This document shows positions 1 to 7,688 of a DNA stretch of 64,000 nt, in pieces. Source of the stretch: Devosia indica (GTDB lineage Bacteria; Pseudomonadota; Alphaproteobacteria; Rhizobiales; Devosiaceae); NCBI RefSeq assembly GCF_003056405.1, contig NZ_PYVZ01000003.1, positions 186,001 through 250,000 of the forward strand, given 5' to 3'. The position numbers were made by a program, and so were the translations under genes. The stretch's first letter is position 1, and every line of letters begins with the position of its first letter. The notes beneath the pieces were generated by a model. It searched no databases, was not told where the DNA came from, and saw only the letters and a list, made by a program, of their open reading frames with translations.

Positions 1-456
1 GGGTTCCACTTCAACGACAGCAAATATGGCGACGATGATCTCGACGCCGGCTCGATCGACCCATACCGGCTGTTCCTGGTGTTCAACGAGCTGGTCGATA
101 TCGAAGGCCGCGACGCCGATTTCCACCCCGCCCACATGCTCGACCAGAGCCACAATGTCACCGACCCCATCGAGTCGCTGATGCTCTCGGCGGCCGATGT
201 GCAGCGTGCCTATGCCCAGGCGCTGCTGGTGGACCGCGCCGGCCTCAAGGCCGCGCAGGAGGGCAATGATGCCCTGGCCGCCACGCAGGCGCTGCGGCAG
301 GCCTATCGTACCGATGTCGAACCGATCCTGGCCATGGCCCGCATGGAACAGGGCGGCGCGATCGACCTGCTGTCGACCTACCGCGCCTCGGGCTATCGCG
401 CCAAGGTCGCCGAAGTTCGTCCCGAAATCGCGGCCGGCTCAAGCGGCATCGTCTAG
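1..456 (+). CDS. rhaI: L-rhamnose isomerase, C-terminal part (5' end outside window)
   Basis: The reading frame is open from the first base and ends at a TAG. It encodes the last 151 residues of a sugar isomerase of the RhaI type found in Pseudomonas stutzeri and rhizobia. The diagnostic segment is FHFNDSKYGDDDLDAG near the start of the fragment, followed by a family-typical helical tail. This enzyme interconverts L-rhamnose and L-rhamnulose, the first step of L-rhamnose breakdown, in the cytoplasm. The conserved His and Asp residues in that segment are expected to belong to the metal site (family knowledge). A strong hairpin terminator follows about 50 bases downstream, so this is the last gene of its operon. 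The other rhamnose genes are probably just upstream of the window. Confidence 0.85.
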   Translation, partial: GFHFNDSKYGDDDLDAGSIDPYRLFLVFNELVDIEGRDADFHPAHMLDQSHNVTDPIESLMLSAADVQRAYAQALLVDRAGLKAAQEGNDALAATQALRQAYRTDVEPILAMARMEQGGAIDLLSTYRASGYRAKVAEVRPEIAAGSSGIV

Positions 457-507
457 GCTCAGGCTCAACACAGATTTTCCGCGGCACCTCCCCGCCAAGG
501 AAAACGG

Positions 508-538
508 AAGGCCCGGTGCGCAAGCCCCGGGCCTTTTT
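508..538 (+). terminator. Rho-independent terminator after rhaI
   Basis: A perfect 9-bp stem (AAGGCCCGG at 508-516, CCGGGCCTT at 527-535) with a 10-base loop runs into a T tract (534-538). It lies between converging genes (rhaI rightward, LysR leftward). A short A run at 501-504 could let it work weakly on the other strand. Confidence 0.85.
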
Positions 539-545
539 GATCAGT

Positions 546-1442
546 TCAATCCGGCTGCCGCATATAGGCGGTGGCCTCCATGATCCAGTCGCGAAACAGT
601 TTGATCCGGGGCACATTGCGACGGTTTTCGGGATAGACGAGGTAATAACCCTTCCCTGCGGTGGCCAGCAGATCGAAGGGCTGCACCAGACGGCCTGATG
701 CCACCTCATCGCGAAACAATATCGGGGTCAGCATGGAGACCCCGCGCCCGGCCATGGCCGCGGTGCCCAGCAGGCTCTGCCACCCCATCGAGCTTTGCGG
801 CCGGCCTTCGGCCGAAAAGCCGGTCACCCCGGCGGCCTTGAACCAGATATCGAACCACTCATCCTGCGGATCAAGGATGGGCAGCTTCAGCAGATCCTCG
901 GGGCGCGTGACCCCGCCGATGGATTCGGCCAAAGCGGGACTGAGCAAGGGGGTGAAATTGGCCTCCACCAGGAGGTGGCAGACCATCCCCTTGCCCTGAG
1001 GACCGGACAGGGTGCGAATGGCAATATCAAAGTCGCCATGCGCCAGATCGATCACATCGTTGCTGGTGTCGATCCGCACCGCAATTTCCGGATGAGCGAG
1101 TTGGAACAGGCCCATATTCTGACCCAGCCACTGCACCGCAAAGGTCGGCACGGCGGTAATGGAGAGCTGGTTGCCAATGCCTTCACGGGTATCGGCAAAG
1201 GCGTTGCGGATCAGATCGAAGGCCTGCGTCACATCAGGCGCCAGCCGCGCCCCCGCCTCGCTCAACGCGATCTGCCGAGGCCGACGCAGGAAGAGCGGCA
1301 TGCCCACGCGCTCCTCAAGTATCTTGATCTGATAGCTCACGGCGGCCTGCGTCATGCCCAGCTCCTCGGCGGCGCGGGTGAAATTGAGGTGGCGCGCCAC
1401 CGCCTCAAAGGCGCGCAGCGCCGTCAGTGGCGGCAGGGACAT
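546..1442 (-). CDS. LysR-family transcriptional regulator (GcvA-like)
   Basis: This is a 298-residue protein of standard LysR length. The N-terminal winged helix-turn-helix (about residues 5-62) contains FTRAAEELGMTQAAVSYQIK, close to the GcvA subgroup, followed by a periplasmic-binding-like effector domain. It is a cytoplasmic DNA-binding regulator; its ligand cannot be read from the sequence. It converges on rhaI, separated by a terminator, and diverges from the small DUF1127-type gene at 1563. LysR regulators often control the divergent neighbour, so that small gene or the following deacylase is a possible target, but no clear T-N11-A operator stood out in the 120-base gap. Confidence 0.9.
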   Translation of the reverse strand: MSLPPLTALRAFEAVARHLNFTRAAEELGMTQAAVSYQIKILEERVGMPLFLRRPRQIALSEAGARLAPDVTQAFDLIRNAFADTREGIGNQLSITAVPTFAVQWLGQNMGLFQLAHPEIAVRIDTSNDVIDLAHGDFDIAIRTLSGPQGKGMVCHLLVEANFTPLLSPALAESIGGVTRPEDLLKLPILDPQDEWFDIWFKAAGVTGFSAEGRPQSSMGWQSLLGTAAMAGRGVSMLTPILFRDEVASGRLVQPFDLLATAGKGYYLVYPENRRNVPRIKLFRDWIMEATAYMRQPD

Positions 1443-1562
1443 GGATCAAACCTCCTTATGGCAACACATCGAGGTTTAGTTGGAAATGCGCCCTATTCGG
1501 CGCCAGTTTATTCCTCAAGTCAACCAGATAGAGGCACTGGCCATAAGGCCAGTGAATGAAAA

Positions 1563-1772
1563 ATGATCTCGATCCCTAGCCTGCTCGCCCTGCTTCTGCC
1601 CGTCCCTGCCCTGCGCAATGCCGCCACCGAAGCCCATGTGCAACGTCGCCGCCGGCGGGCCGTCGCGGCGCTGCACCTCGAACCACATCTGCTCAGGGAT
1701 GTGGGCCTGGATGCCTATGTGTCTCCGGCCGATGATCCACGCTGGGTTCGCCGATTCGATCTTGATCGCTAA
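1563..1772 (+). CDS. Small DUF1127-like protein
   Basis: This is a 69-residue protein. After a hydrophobic, proline-containing N-terminus and an arginine-rich stretch (RRRRR near residue 29), the C-terminal half contains EPHLLRDVGLDAY. That matches the LLRDIGL core of DUF1127, a family of very small alphaproteobacterial proteins that includes RNA-binding regulators. Only this core supports the call, and no strong ribosome binding site precedes the ATG. It diverges from the LysR gene and lies 37 bases upstream of the tRNA deacylase gene, so the two may be cotranscribed. Confidence 0.55.
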   Translation: MISIPSLLALLLPVPALRNAATEAHVQRRRRRAVAALHLEPHLLRDVGLDAYVSPADDPRWVRRFDLDR

Positions 1773-1809
1773 GGCTTGCCTGCGCGATTGGATCGCCTAA
1801 AAGAGAACC

Positions 1810-2283
1810 ATGTCCAAGACCACGCCCGCCACGCTGGCGCTGACCAAGGCCGGCGCAGCTTTCACCCTGGCCCATTACGACTACGACCCCAATGCCGAGC
1901 GCGTGGGATTGCAGGCGGCAGAGGCCATGGGCGTGTCGCCCGCCGAAGTGTTCAAGACGCTGATGGCCGAGCTCGATGGCAAGCCCGTGTGTGCCATCTT
2001 GCCGTCGGATGAAGAAGTGAACATGAAGAAGCTGGCAGCGGCGCTGGGTGGAAAATCGGCGCAGATGATGAAGCCAGCCGATGCCGAGCGCCTGACCGGC
2101 TACAAGGTGGGTGGCATCAGCCCACTGGGCCAGCGCAAGCCTGTGCCGGCAGCTCTGGACGAACTGGCGACGCTCCATGATGCAATCTTCCTCAATGGCG
2201 GGCAAAGAGGATTGCAGATCAGGATAAGGCCGGATGATCTGGTCGCGGTTCTGGGATGTGTCGTGGCAGACCTGGTGCGGTAA
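1810..2283 (+). CDS. ybaK: Cys-tRNA(Pro)/Cys-tRNA(Cys) deacylase, YbaK/EbsC family
   Basis: This 157-residue protein has the length and features of the YbaK family of trans-editing enzymes, which remove cysteine wrongly attached to tRNA(Pro). The evidence is the N-terminal pattern TPATLALTKAGAAFTLAHYDYDP, the conserved VFKTLMAELDGKPVCAILP with the family lysine, and KVGGISPLGQRKPVP near residue 105. It acts in the cytoplasm as a single-domain protein. The start follows AAAAGAGAACC, a usable ribosome binding site. A GC-rich inverted-repeat element follows the gene. Confidence 0.92.
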   Translation: MSKTTPATLALTKAGAAFTLAHYDYDPNAERVGLQAAEAMGVSPAEVFKTLMAELDGKPVCAILPSDEEVNMKKLAAALGGKSAQMMKPADAERLTGYKVGGISPLGQRKPVPAALDELATLHDAIFLNGGQRGLQIRIRPDDLVAVLGCVVADLVR

Positions 2284-2300
2284 CGCAGCAAGGTCCTTAA

Positions 2301-2408
2301 CCCTCTGGCTTGGCCGGCGACCTCTTCCCTGGGAGGGGTGAAGAAGGGCAACCGCGGCTGCGACACCGCTCCCAATGGGGGAGAGGTTGGTCGAAGGCCG
2401 GATGAGGG
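2301..2408. repeat. Imperfect palindromic intergenic repeat (REP-like)
   Basis: About 108 bases begin with CCCTCTGGCTTGGCC and end with the approximate inverse GGCCGGATGAGGG. Inside are CCTCTTCCCTGGGAGG and a second inverted pair around CTCCCAATGGGGGAG. The form resembles the palindromic CCCTCATCC / CCTCTCCC repeats scattered between genes in alphaproteobacteria. A shorter related palindrome is at 30905-30929. It lies between converging genes. Its type was judged by eye from these arms only. Confidence 0.5.
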
Positions 2409-2430
2409 ACTTCTGCTTGTCCAGAAACGA

Positions 2431-2456
2431 CAAAAGGCGCCCGGGAGGACGCCTTC
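2431..2456 (-). terminator. Terminator after the 48-residue DUF1127 gene
   Basis: Read on the minus strand, AAGGCG (2455-2450) pairs with CGCCTT (2439-2434) around a 10-base loop, then TT continues toward 2432. It lies 48 bases past the stop codon of the leftward small gene. Confidence 0.65.
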
Positions 2457-2503
2457 ATCGGATGACCCGCAGGTCAATGCCGCCTTGCTGGCGACAATCG
2501 CGA

Positions 2504-2650
2504 TTAGTTCACGTAGGTGCCGCGAGCAATGGCGCGGATATCACCCTTGGTGATGCCGAGGTCATGCAGCTGGCGGGCGTCGAGGCTGTTCAGCTCGCGC
2601 AGGGTGCGCTGGTACTTGGCAAAGTCGGCGATCTTCTTGGCGATGTTCAT
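2504..2650 (-). CDS. DUF1127 small protein (48 residues)
   Basis: The minus strand encodes a 48-residue basic protein beginning MNIAKKIADFAKYQRTLREL and containing SLDARQLHDLGITKGDI, the DUF1127 signature. Members of this family are abundant in alphaproteobacteria, and some are small RNA-binding proteins affecting RNA turnover and carbon or phosphate metabolism (family knowledge). The ATG is preceded by GAAGGGGAAACC, a strong ribosome binding site, and the gene is closed by its own terminator. It is therefore a complete monocistronic gene. Confidence 0.85.
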   Translation of the reverse strand: MNIAKKIADFAKYQRTLRELNSLDARQLHDLGITKGDIRAIARGTYVN

Positions 2651-2840
2651 TTCGGTTTCCCCTTCGTTTGATGACCCTTATCTAGACCACCCTGGTCGTG
2701 ATTAGTAGGTGGTCATTCTGCACATCCGTTATGCACGCAATGCAAACGAAACAGGCAAAGCTGTCGCAATCGCGCCCCGACTGCGGCGGCAATGCGGCAG
2801 CGCGGCACTCTTGATCAAAACGCCAAGACATTGAATTTTA

Positions 2841-2876
2841 ATAACAAAACCGGACCCGAAGATATCCGGATCCGGC
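2841..2876 (-). terminator. Terminator of the cydABX operon
   Basis: On the minus strand an 11-bp stem with two wobble pairs (GCCGGATCCGGA against TTCGGGTCCGG, 2875 to 2850) is followed by TTTTGTTATT. A second small palindrome, TTGACCA/TGGTCAA at 2887-2902, lies between it and the cydX stop codon. Together they end the leftward cyd transcript. Confidence 0.7.
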
Positions 2877-2912
2877 TTGTGATTTTTTGACCAGTTGGTC
2901 AACAGCCATGCG

Positions 2913-3044
2913 TCAGCGGGTAGCGGTTTCCCGACCCTGCTCACGAGCGATGCGCCGATCCTCGCGCATTTCGAACCACATGGCATTGAGAATGCCGAAG
3001 GTGCACGCCAGGCCGAGCCCCAGGATCCAGGAAAAATACCACAT
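2913..3044 (-). CDS. cydX: Cytochrome bd oxidase small subunit CydX
   Basis: This 43-residue single-span membrane protein begins MWYFSWILGLGLACTFGILN, the conserved start of CydX/YbgT. CydX binds the CydA-CydB pair and stabilises the haems of the bd-type quinol oxidase in the inner membrane (family knowledge). A charged tail (REDRRIAREQGRE) follows the helix. It begins 9 bases after the cydB stop, with AGGAGAACAAG before the ATG, so it is the third gene of cydA-cydB-cydX. Its small size makes it easy to miss in automatic annotation. Confidence 0.93.
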   Translation of the reverse strand: MWYFSWILGLGLACTFGILNAMWFEMREDRRIAREQGRETATR

Positions 3045-3053
3045 CTTGTTCTC

Positions 3054-4199
3054 CTAATAGGCGTTGGGGTTTTTCGAGAGGCTTTCAGTGGTCACCGTGC
3101 CGCGCATGACCCGGAACACCCAGGCGGTGTAGAGGATGATGAGAGGCAAAAAGACCACCGTAGCCAGAAGCATGATGAACAGGGTCAGATGGCTCGAAGA
3201 GGCATCCCAAAGGGTCAGGCCTGCATTGGGCATGGTCGATGACGGCAGGAAGAACGGGAAGATCGATACACCTGCCGTAGAGACAATGCCGAAAATGCCA
3301 GCGCTGCTGCCGAGATAGGCCAGCCAGCGATAGCGGCCCATCAGGCCCAGTGTGGCCAGGGCCATGCCGGCAAAGCCGATGACCGGCGCCGCGATCATCC
3401 AGGGATAGAGACCATAATTGCGCAGCCAACCGCCCTGGACGAGTTCTACCGTCTTGCCCAGTGGATTGATTGGCGCATTGGGGTCGATCGTGCTGGTCAC
3501 AACATAGCCGTTCATCAGGGCCACCCAGATGCCGCCAATCGCAAACAGGGCAATAGTGGCGATGCCGGACAGGGTACCAAGCTGGCGCGCCCGCTCGGCA
3601 ATCGGTCCATTGGTCCGTCCCATAATCAGGGTCGCGCCATGGGTAACGATCATGCCCAGGCTGACCAGCCCCGCCAGCAGGGCAAAAGGCATCAGCAACT
3701 GGAAGAAATTGCCGGTGTAGAAAATGCGCAGGCTGTCGTCGAAGTGGAAGGGGGCACCCAGCAGCACATTGCCTACGGCCACGCCCATGATCAGCGCCGG
3801 CACGAAGCCACCGACGAAAAGGGCCCAGTCCCAGGTTGTCCGCCAGCGCGGGTCGCTGACCTTGCCGCGGAACTTGAAACCGACGGGCCGCAAGATCAGG
3901 GCCAGCAGGATCACGATCATGGCGAGGTAGAAGCCCGAAAAGCTCACCGCATAGAGCGGCGGGAAGGCGGCAAAGATCGCTCCGCCCCCGAGCACCAGCC
4001 AGACCTGATTGCCTTCCCAGGTGGGGCCGATCAGGTTGAGCAGCACGCGCCGCTCCTCATCGGTCCTGGCGACGAAGGGCAACAGGGCCCCGACGCCCAG
4101 ATCGCGCCCGCCCATGATGGCAAAGCCGATCAGCAGCACGCCCAGCAACAGCCACCAGATGAGGCGCAGCGTTTCATAGTCGAGAGGAATGGTGCTCAC
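3054..4199 (-). CDS. cydB: Cytochrome bd ubiquinol oxidase subunit II
   Basis: This 381-residue integral membrane protein is typical CydB in length. It opens with LRLIWWLLLGVLLIGFAIMGGRDLGVG and has the conserved GPTWEGNQVWLVLGGGAIFAAFP segment near residue 58. Multiple hydrophobic spans follow. CydB pairs with CydA to form the quinol oxidase that reduces oxygen to water with high affinity. Its ATG overlaps the cydA stop codon by four bases (ATGA), indicating translational coupling, and cydX follows. Confidence 0.96.
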   Translation of the reverse strand: MSTIPLDYETLRLIWWLLLGVLLIGFAIMGGRDLGVGALLPFVARTDEERRVLLNLIGPTWEGNQVWLVLGGGAIFAAFPPLYAVSFSGFYLAMIVILLALILRPVGFKFRGKVSDPRWRTTWDWALFVGGFVPALIMGVAVGNVLLGAPFHFDDSLRIFYTGNFFQLLMPFALLAGLVSLGMIVTHGATLIMGRTNGPIAERARQLGTLSGIATIALFAIGGIWVALMNGYVVTSTIDPNAPINPLGKTVELVQGGWLRNYGLYPWMIAAPVIGFAGMALATLGLMGRYRWLAYLGSSAGIFGIVSTAGVSIFPFFLPSSTMPNAGLTLWDASSSHLTLFIMLLATVVFLPLIILYTAWVFRVMRGTVTTESLSKNPNAY

Positions 4200-5791
4200 G
4201 AGCCAAGCTCCTTGGTTGCAGGGGTGGCAGGCAGGGTGGTGATGACGAAATCGTCCTCGTCATCGGCGGTGAACAGCTTCTCCTTCGGGCCGGCTTTGAT
4301 GATGCGCACCATGAGAATGACCATGATGACCAGCAGCACCGTGTAAAGCAGCACGAAGAAGCTCAGCGACAGGACCAGATCGAGCACCTGCAGGCCGGAC
4401 GCTGCGTAGAAGGTGGGCAGCACCCCTTCCACCACCCAGGGCTGTCGTCCGAACTCGGCAATGAACCAGCCGCTCTCGATGGCAATCCAGGGCGTGGGCA
4501 GGAGGAACACGGTGAACCACAGCAGCGGCTTGTTGGTGTCGATCCAGCCGCGCGAGGCGCGGTAGAACCAGAGCCCGAAGAAAGCGATGAAGAAGAAGCC
4601 GAGCCCCATCATGATGCGGAAGGTCCAGAACAGCGGCCAGACTTCGGGCACGGTGTCCTCAGCCGCCATGGCGATTTCCTCGTCCGTGGCGTTCTGCACG
4701 TCGTCGCGATAGCGCTTGAGCAGCAGGCCATAGCCAAGGTCGGGCCAGGTCTCTTCGAACACGGCACGCGCTTCGGTATTGCTGCCATCAGCGCGGATCT
4801 GTTCGAGCGCCTCATAGGCGACCATGCCCGAACGGATACGCTCCTGCGCGCGGTCGACCAATTCGTAAATGCCCGGCAGTTCCTTATCGAGCGATCGCGT
4901 GGTGATCAGGCCACCCACCCATGGTACCGAAAGAGACCAGATCGGTTCGCCGTCTTCGCCGGGAATGGCCAGAATGGTCCAGGGTGCCGGTGCCGGCTCG
5001 GTGTGGAAGGCGGCTTCAAGCGCCGAGACCTTCATGATCTGGTGTTCAGTGGCCACATAGCCGCTTTCATCACCCAGCACGACGACCGAAAGGGCCGAGG
5101 CCAGGCCGAAGCTGGCGGCCACGACGGCCGAGCGCTTGGCCATTTCGACATGCTTGCCCTTGACCAGGAACAGCGCCGAAATCGAGAGCACGAAGATAGC
5201 GCCGCAGACATAGCCGGCGCTGACGGTGTGCACGAATTTGGCTTGCGCCACCGAATTGAAGATCACCGCCATGAAGTCGGTGATTTCCATGCGCATGGTG
5301 TCGGGGTTGAACTTGGCGCCGACCGGATTCTGCATCCAGCCATTGGCGATCAGGATCCAGAGCGCGGAGAAATTGGCGCCAAAGGCCACCAGCCAGGTGA
5401 CGACCAGGTGCCCCACCTTGCTCAGCCGGTCCCAGCCGAAGAAAAACAGGCCCACGAAGGTGGCTTCGAGGAAGAAGGCCATCAGGCCCTCAATGGCCAG
5501 CGGCGCCCCGAATACGTCACCCACATAATGACTGTAATAGCTCCAGTTCATGCCGAACTGGAATTCCATGACGATGCCGGTGGCCACGCCCATGGCAAAA
5601 TTGACGCCGAACAAGGTGCCCCAGAACAGGGTGGCCTTGCGCCAGATGTCGCGCCCCGTCATCACATAGACGCTCTCCATGATGGCCATCATGAAAGAGA
5701 GCCCCAGGGTCAAGGGCACGAAAATGAAGTGATACATCGCGGTAGCGGCAAATTGCCATCGCGAGAGGTCGACGACGAGCATGTCTATCAT
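4196..5791 (-). CDS. cydA: Cytochrome bd ubiquinol oxidase subunit I
   Basis: This 531-residue protein has the family start LSRWQFAATAMYHFIFVPLTLG, with His21 in the place of the haem b595 ligand of CydA. GRQPW is present in the late segment AEFGRQPWVVEGVLPT. A long hydrophilic Q-loop lies between about residues 240 and 380, so this is the long-loop (E. coli bd-I-like) form. It carries the haems and the quinol-oxidising site. It is the first gene of the leftward operon. The promoter region shared with cydD contains a perfect FNR box 86 bases upstream, which implies induction at low oxygen. Confidence 0.97.
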   Translation of the reverse strand: MIDMLVVDLSRWQFAATAMYHFIFVPLTLGLSFMMAIMESVYVMTGRDIWRKATLFWGTLFGVNFAMGVATGIVMEFQFGMNWSYYSHYVGDVFGAPLAIEGLMAFFLEATFVGLFFFGWDRLSKVGHLVVTWLVAFGANFSALWILIANGWMQNPVGAKFNPDTMRMEITDFMAVIFNSVAQAKFVHTVSAGYVCGAIFVLSISALFLVKGKHVEMAKRSAVVAASFGLASALSVVVLGDESGYVATEHQIMKVSALEAAFHTEPAPAPWTILAIPGEDGEPIWSLSVPWVGGLITTRSLDKELPGIYELVDRAQERIRSGMVAYEALEQIRADGSNTEARAVFEETWPDLGYGLLLKRYRDDVQNATDEEIAMAAEDTVPEVWPLFWTFRIMMGLGFFFIAFFGLWFYRASRGWIDTNKPLLWFTVFLLPTPWIAIESGWFIAEFGRQPWVVEGVLPTFYAASGLQVLDLVLSLSFFVLLYTVLLVIMVILMVRIIKAGPKEKLFTADDEDDFVITTLPATPATKELGS

Positions 5792-5876
5792 GGCACGTTC
5801 TATCTCTCCGGTTGCGACGGCAAGAGTCGGGGCCGTCTGGTGTCCCTTGCTTAGCGCAAGCAGACTGGCCCTCGCC

Positions 5877-5890
5877 TTGATTCAGATCAA
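5877..5890. promoter_or_regulatory. FNR/FixK-type box between cydA and cydD
   Basis: TTGATTCAGATCAA matches the TTGAT-N4-ATCAA consensus exactly, and the symmetry extends to 18 bases (CCTTGA...TCAAGG). It is 86 bases before the cydA start and 73 bases before the cydD start. One site could therefore serve both divergent operons. The cognate regulator is probably the fnrL gene at 9334-10056. Confidence 0.88.
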
Positions 5891-5963
5891 GGTGCTTGGT
5901 TGGGCGATCCGCTAGGGTAAAAGATACCCACCCTTCCATTCAGCCAGCAGGCCAATTATCCCG

Positions 5964-7688
5964 GTGACAGTCCAGACGAAAAAGACCAATGGCAGGGCGC
6001 TGGATAGCCTGACCCGCAAGGGTGGCATCGCCCTGATGATCGCTGTTGCCGCGCCCCTGGCTGGTGGCCTGCTGCTGGTCTGGCAGGCCTGGACCTTGGC
6101 CGATGTGCTGGGGCGCGCCATCGAGCAGGGCGAACCAGCGGCCGCGCTGGTGCCATACATTGCGCTCATTTTCAGCCTGCTGCTGGTGCGGATATTGCTT
6201 GGGGCACTGGGCGAACAGGCCGGACTGATCGGCGCCGAGGCCATCAAGTCGCATTTGCGGCGCCGCCTCATGGCGCAATTGCTGGCCCGCTCGCCACGCG
6301 CCACGGACACAGCGCCGTCCGGTGTGGCGGCAGCGGCCATTGTCGACCAGGTGGATACGCTGGAGGGTTATTTCGCGCGCTACCTGCCGGCCGCGATGCA
6401 GGCGGCCCTGCTCCCCTTGGTGTTTGGCGCCATCATCCTGCCGCTCGACTGGGTGGCCGGCGTGCTGTTTCTGGTGACCGCACCATTGATCCCGGTGTTC
6501 ATGGCGCTGGTGGGCTGGGGCGCCCAGATTGCCACCGACCGGCAGGCGCGTGCGCTCAGCCATCTCTCCGGCCGTTTTGCCGACCGGCTGCGGGGGCTGC
6601 TGACGCTGAAACTGTTCGGGCGGGAAGCGGCCGAAACGGCGGGCATTGTCGAGGCCAGCGAAGCCTTGCGCCTGCGCACTCTCAAGGTGTTGCGCATCGC
6701 CTTCCTGTCGTCAGCGGTGCTGGAATTTTTCGCTGCGCTCGGGGTGGCCGGCATTGCCCTCTATGTGGGTCTCACCTTTATCGACTATCTGCAATTGCGC
6801 TCCAGTCCGCTGACGCTGCAATTGGGCATGTTCCTGCTGCTGATGGCGCCTGAGGTCTATAACCCGCTGCGCCTGTTCGCCTCGCATTACCACGACCGCG
6901 CCACGGCCCGGTCGGCCATGGAGGAGATCGAGCAGCAGCTTGGCACCCTGGCCAGTGAACCGGCACCACCAGAAGACATTGCCCCCCGCCCGGGTCCGGC
7001 CATTGCCCTTCGCCTTGCCGGCCTTACCCTGCGCACGCCGGACCGGATGGCGAGCGTAGCGCTCGATCTGTCGCTTGATGTGCCCGCCGGCCAGACCATC
7101 GCCCTGCTTGGCCCCAGTGGCTCGGGCAAGTCGACCCTGCTCGAGGCCATAGTGGGCCTGCGAGAGCATGCGGGCCAGATCCTGCTCGATGGCAGACAGC
7201 TTGGACAATGGCCCGAGGTCGAGTTGCGCGCCCGCACGTTCCTGCTGACGCAGAAGCCGCGCATCGTACATGCGAGCCTGGCATACAATATCGCCATGGC
7301 CCGCCCCGGCGCCACGCGACAGGCAATCGAGAGCGCCGCACAACGCGCCCTGGTCTCCGATTTCGCCCTCGGCCTGCCCGAGGGGCTGGACACACTGGTG
7401 GGGGAGGATGGCGTGGGCCTTTCGGGCGGACAAGCGCAGCGTGTTGCGCTGGCGCGCCTGTTCCTGCGCGATGCGGGGCTCATCCTGCTCGACGAGCCGA
7501 CGGCGCATCTGGACGCCAATATGGAGCAGGAAATCGCCACCAACCTCATCGCCTATGCCAGGGGCCGCACCATGGTGATCGCCACCCATTCCGAGGCCCT
7601 GGCCGCGCGGATGGACAAGGCCTATCGGCTCACCGGCGGAGACCTGTTTGCCACCCCGCTGCCCAGGGCGAAGAGAGGTGTCGCATGA
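5964..7688 (+). CDS. cydD: Cysteine/glutathione ABC exporter CydD
   Basis: This 574-residue half-transporter has an N-terminal six-span membrane domain and a C-terminal ATPase. Walker A (GPSGSGKST) is near residue 383, the signature LSGGQAQRVALAR near 485 and Walker B (LILLDEPTAHLD) near 506. CydDC exports cysteine and glutathione to the periplasm and is needed for assembly of cytochrome bd (family knowledge). The start is GTG at 5964; no in-frame ATG lies before the first membrane span. Its stop overlaps the cydC start. It diverges from cydAB across the FNR box. Confidence 0.94.
   Translation: MTVQTKKTNGRALDSLTRKGGIALMIAVAAPLAGGLLLVWQAWTLADVLGRAIEQGEPAAALVPYIALIFSLLLVRILLGALGEQAGLIGAEAIKSHLRRRLMAQLLARSPRATDTAPSGVAAAAIVDQVDTLEGYFARYLPAAMQAALLPLVFGAIILPLDWVAGVLFLVTAPLIPVFMALVGWGAQIATDRQARALSHLSGRFADRLRGLLTLKLFGREAAETAGIVEASEALRLRTLKVLRIAFLSSAVLEFFAALGVAGIALYVGLTFIDYLQLRSSPLTLQLGMFLLLMAPEVYNPLRLFASHYHDRATARSAMEEIEQQLGTLASEPAPPEDIAPRPGPAIALRLAGLTLRTPDRMASVALDLSLDVPAGQTIALLGPSGSGKSTLLEAIVGLREHAGQILLDGRQLGQWPEVELRARTFLLTQKPRIVHASLAYNIAMARPGATRQAIESAAQRALVSDFALGLPEGLDTLVGEDGVGLSGGQAQRVALARLFLRDAGLILLDEPTAHLDANMEQEIATNLIAYARGRTMVIATHSEALAARMDKAYRLTGGDLFATPLPRAKRGVA

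Noticed and set aside
2887..2902. TTGACCAGTTGGTCAA as a second FNR box
   Set aside because: The half-sites are TTGAC/GTCAA with six bases between them, not TTGAT-N4-ATCAA. It lies downstream of cydX, next to the terminator. A hairpin is more likely.
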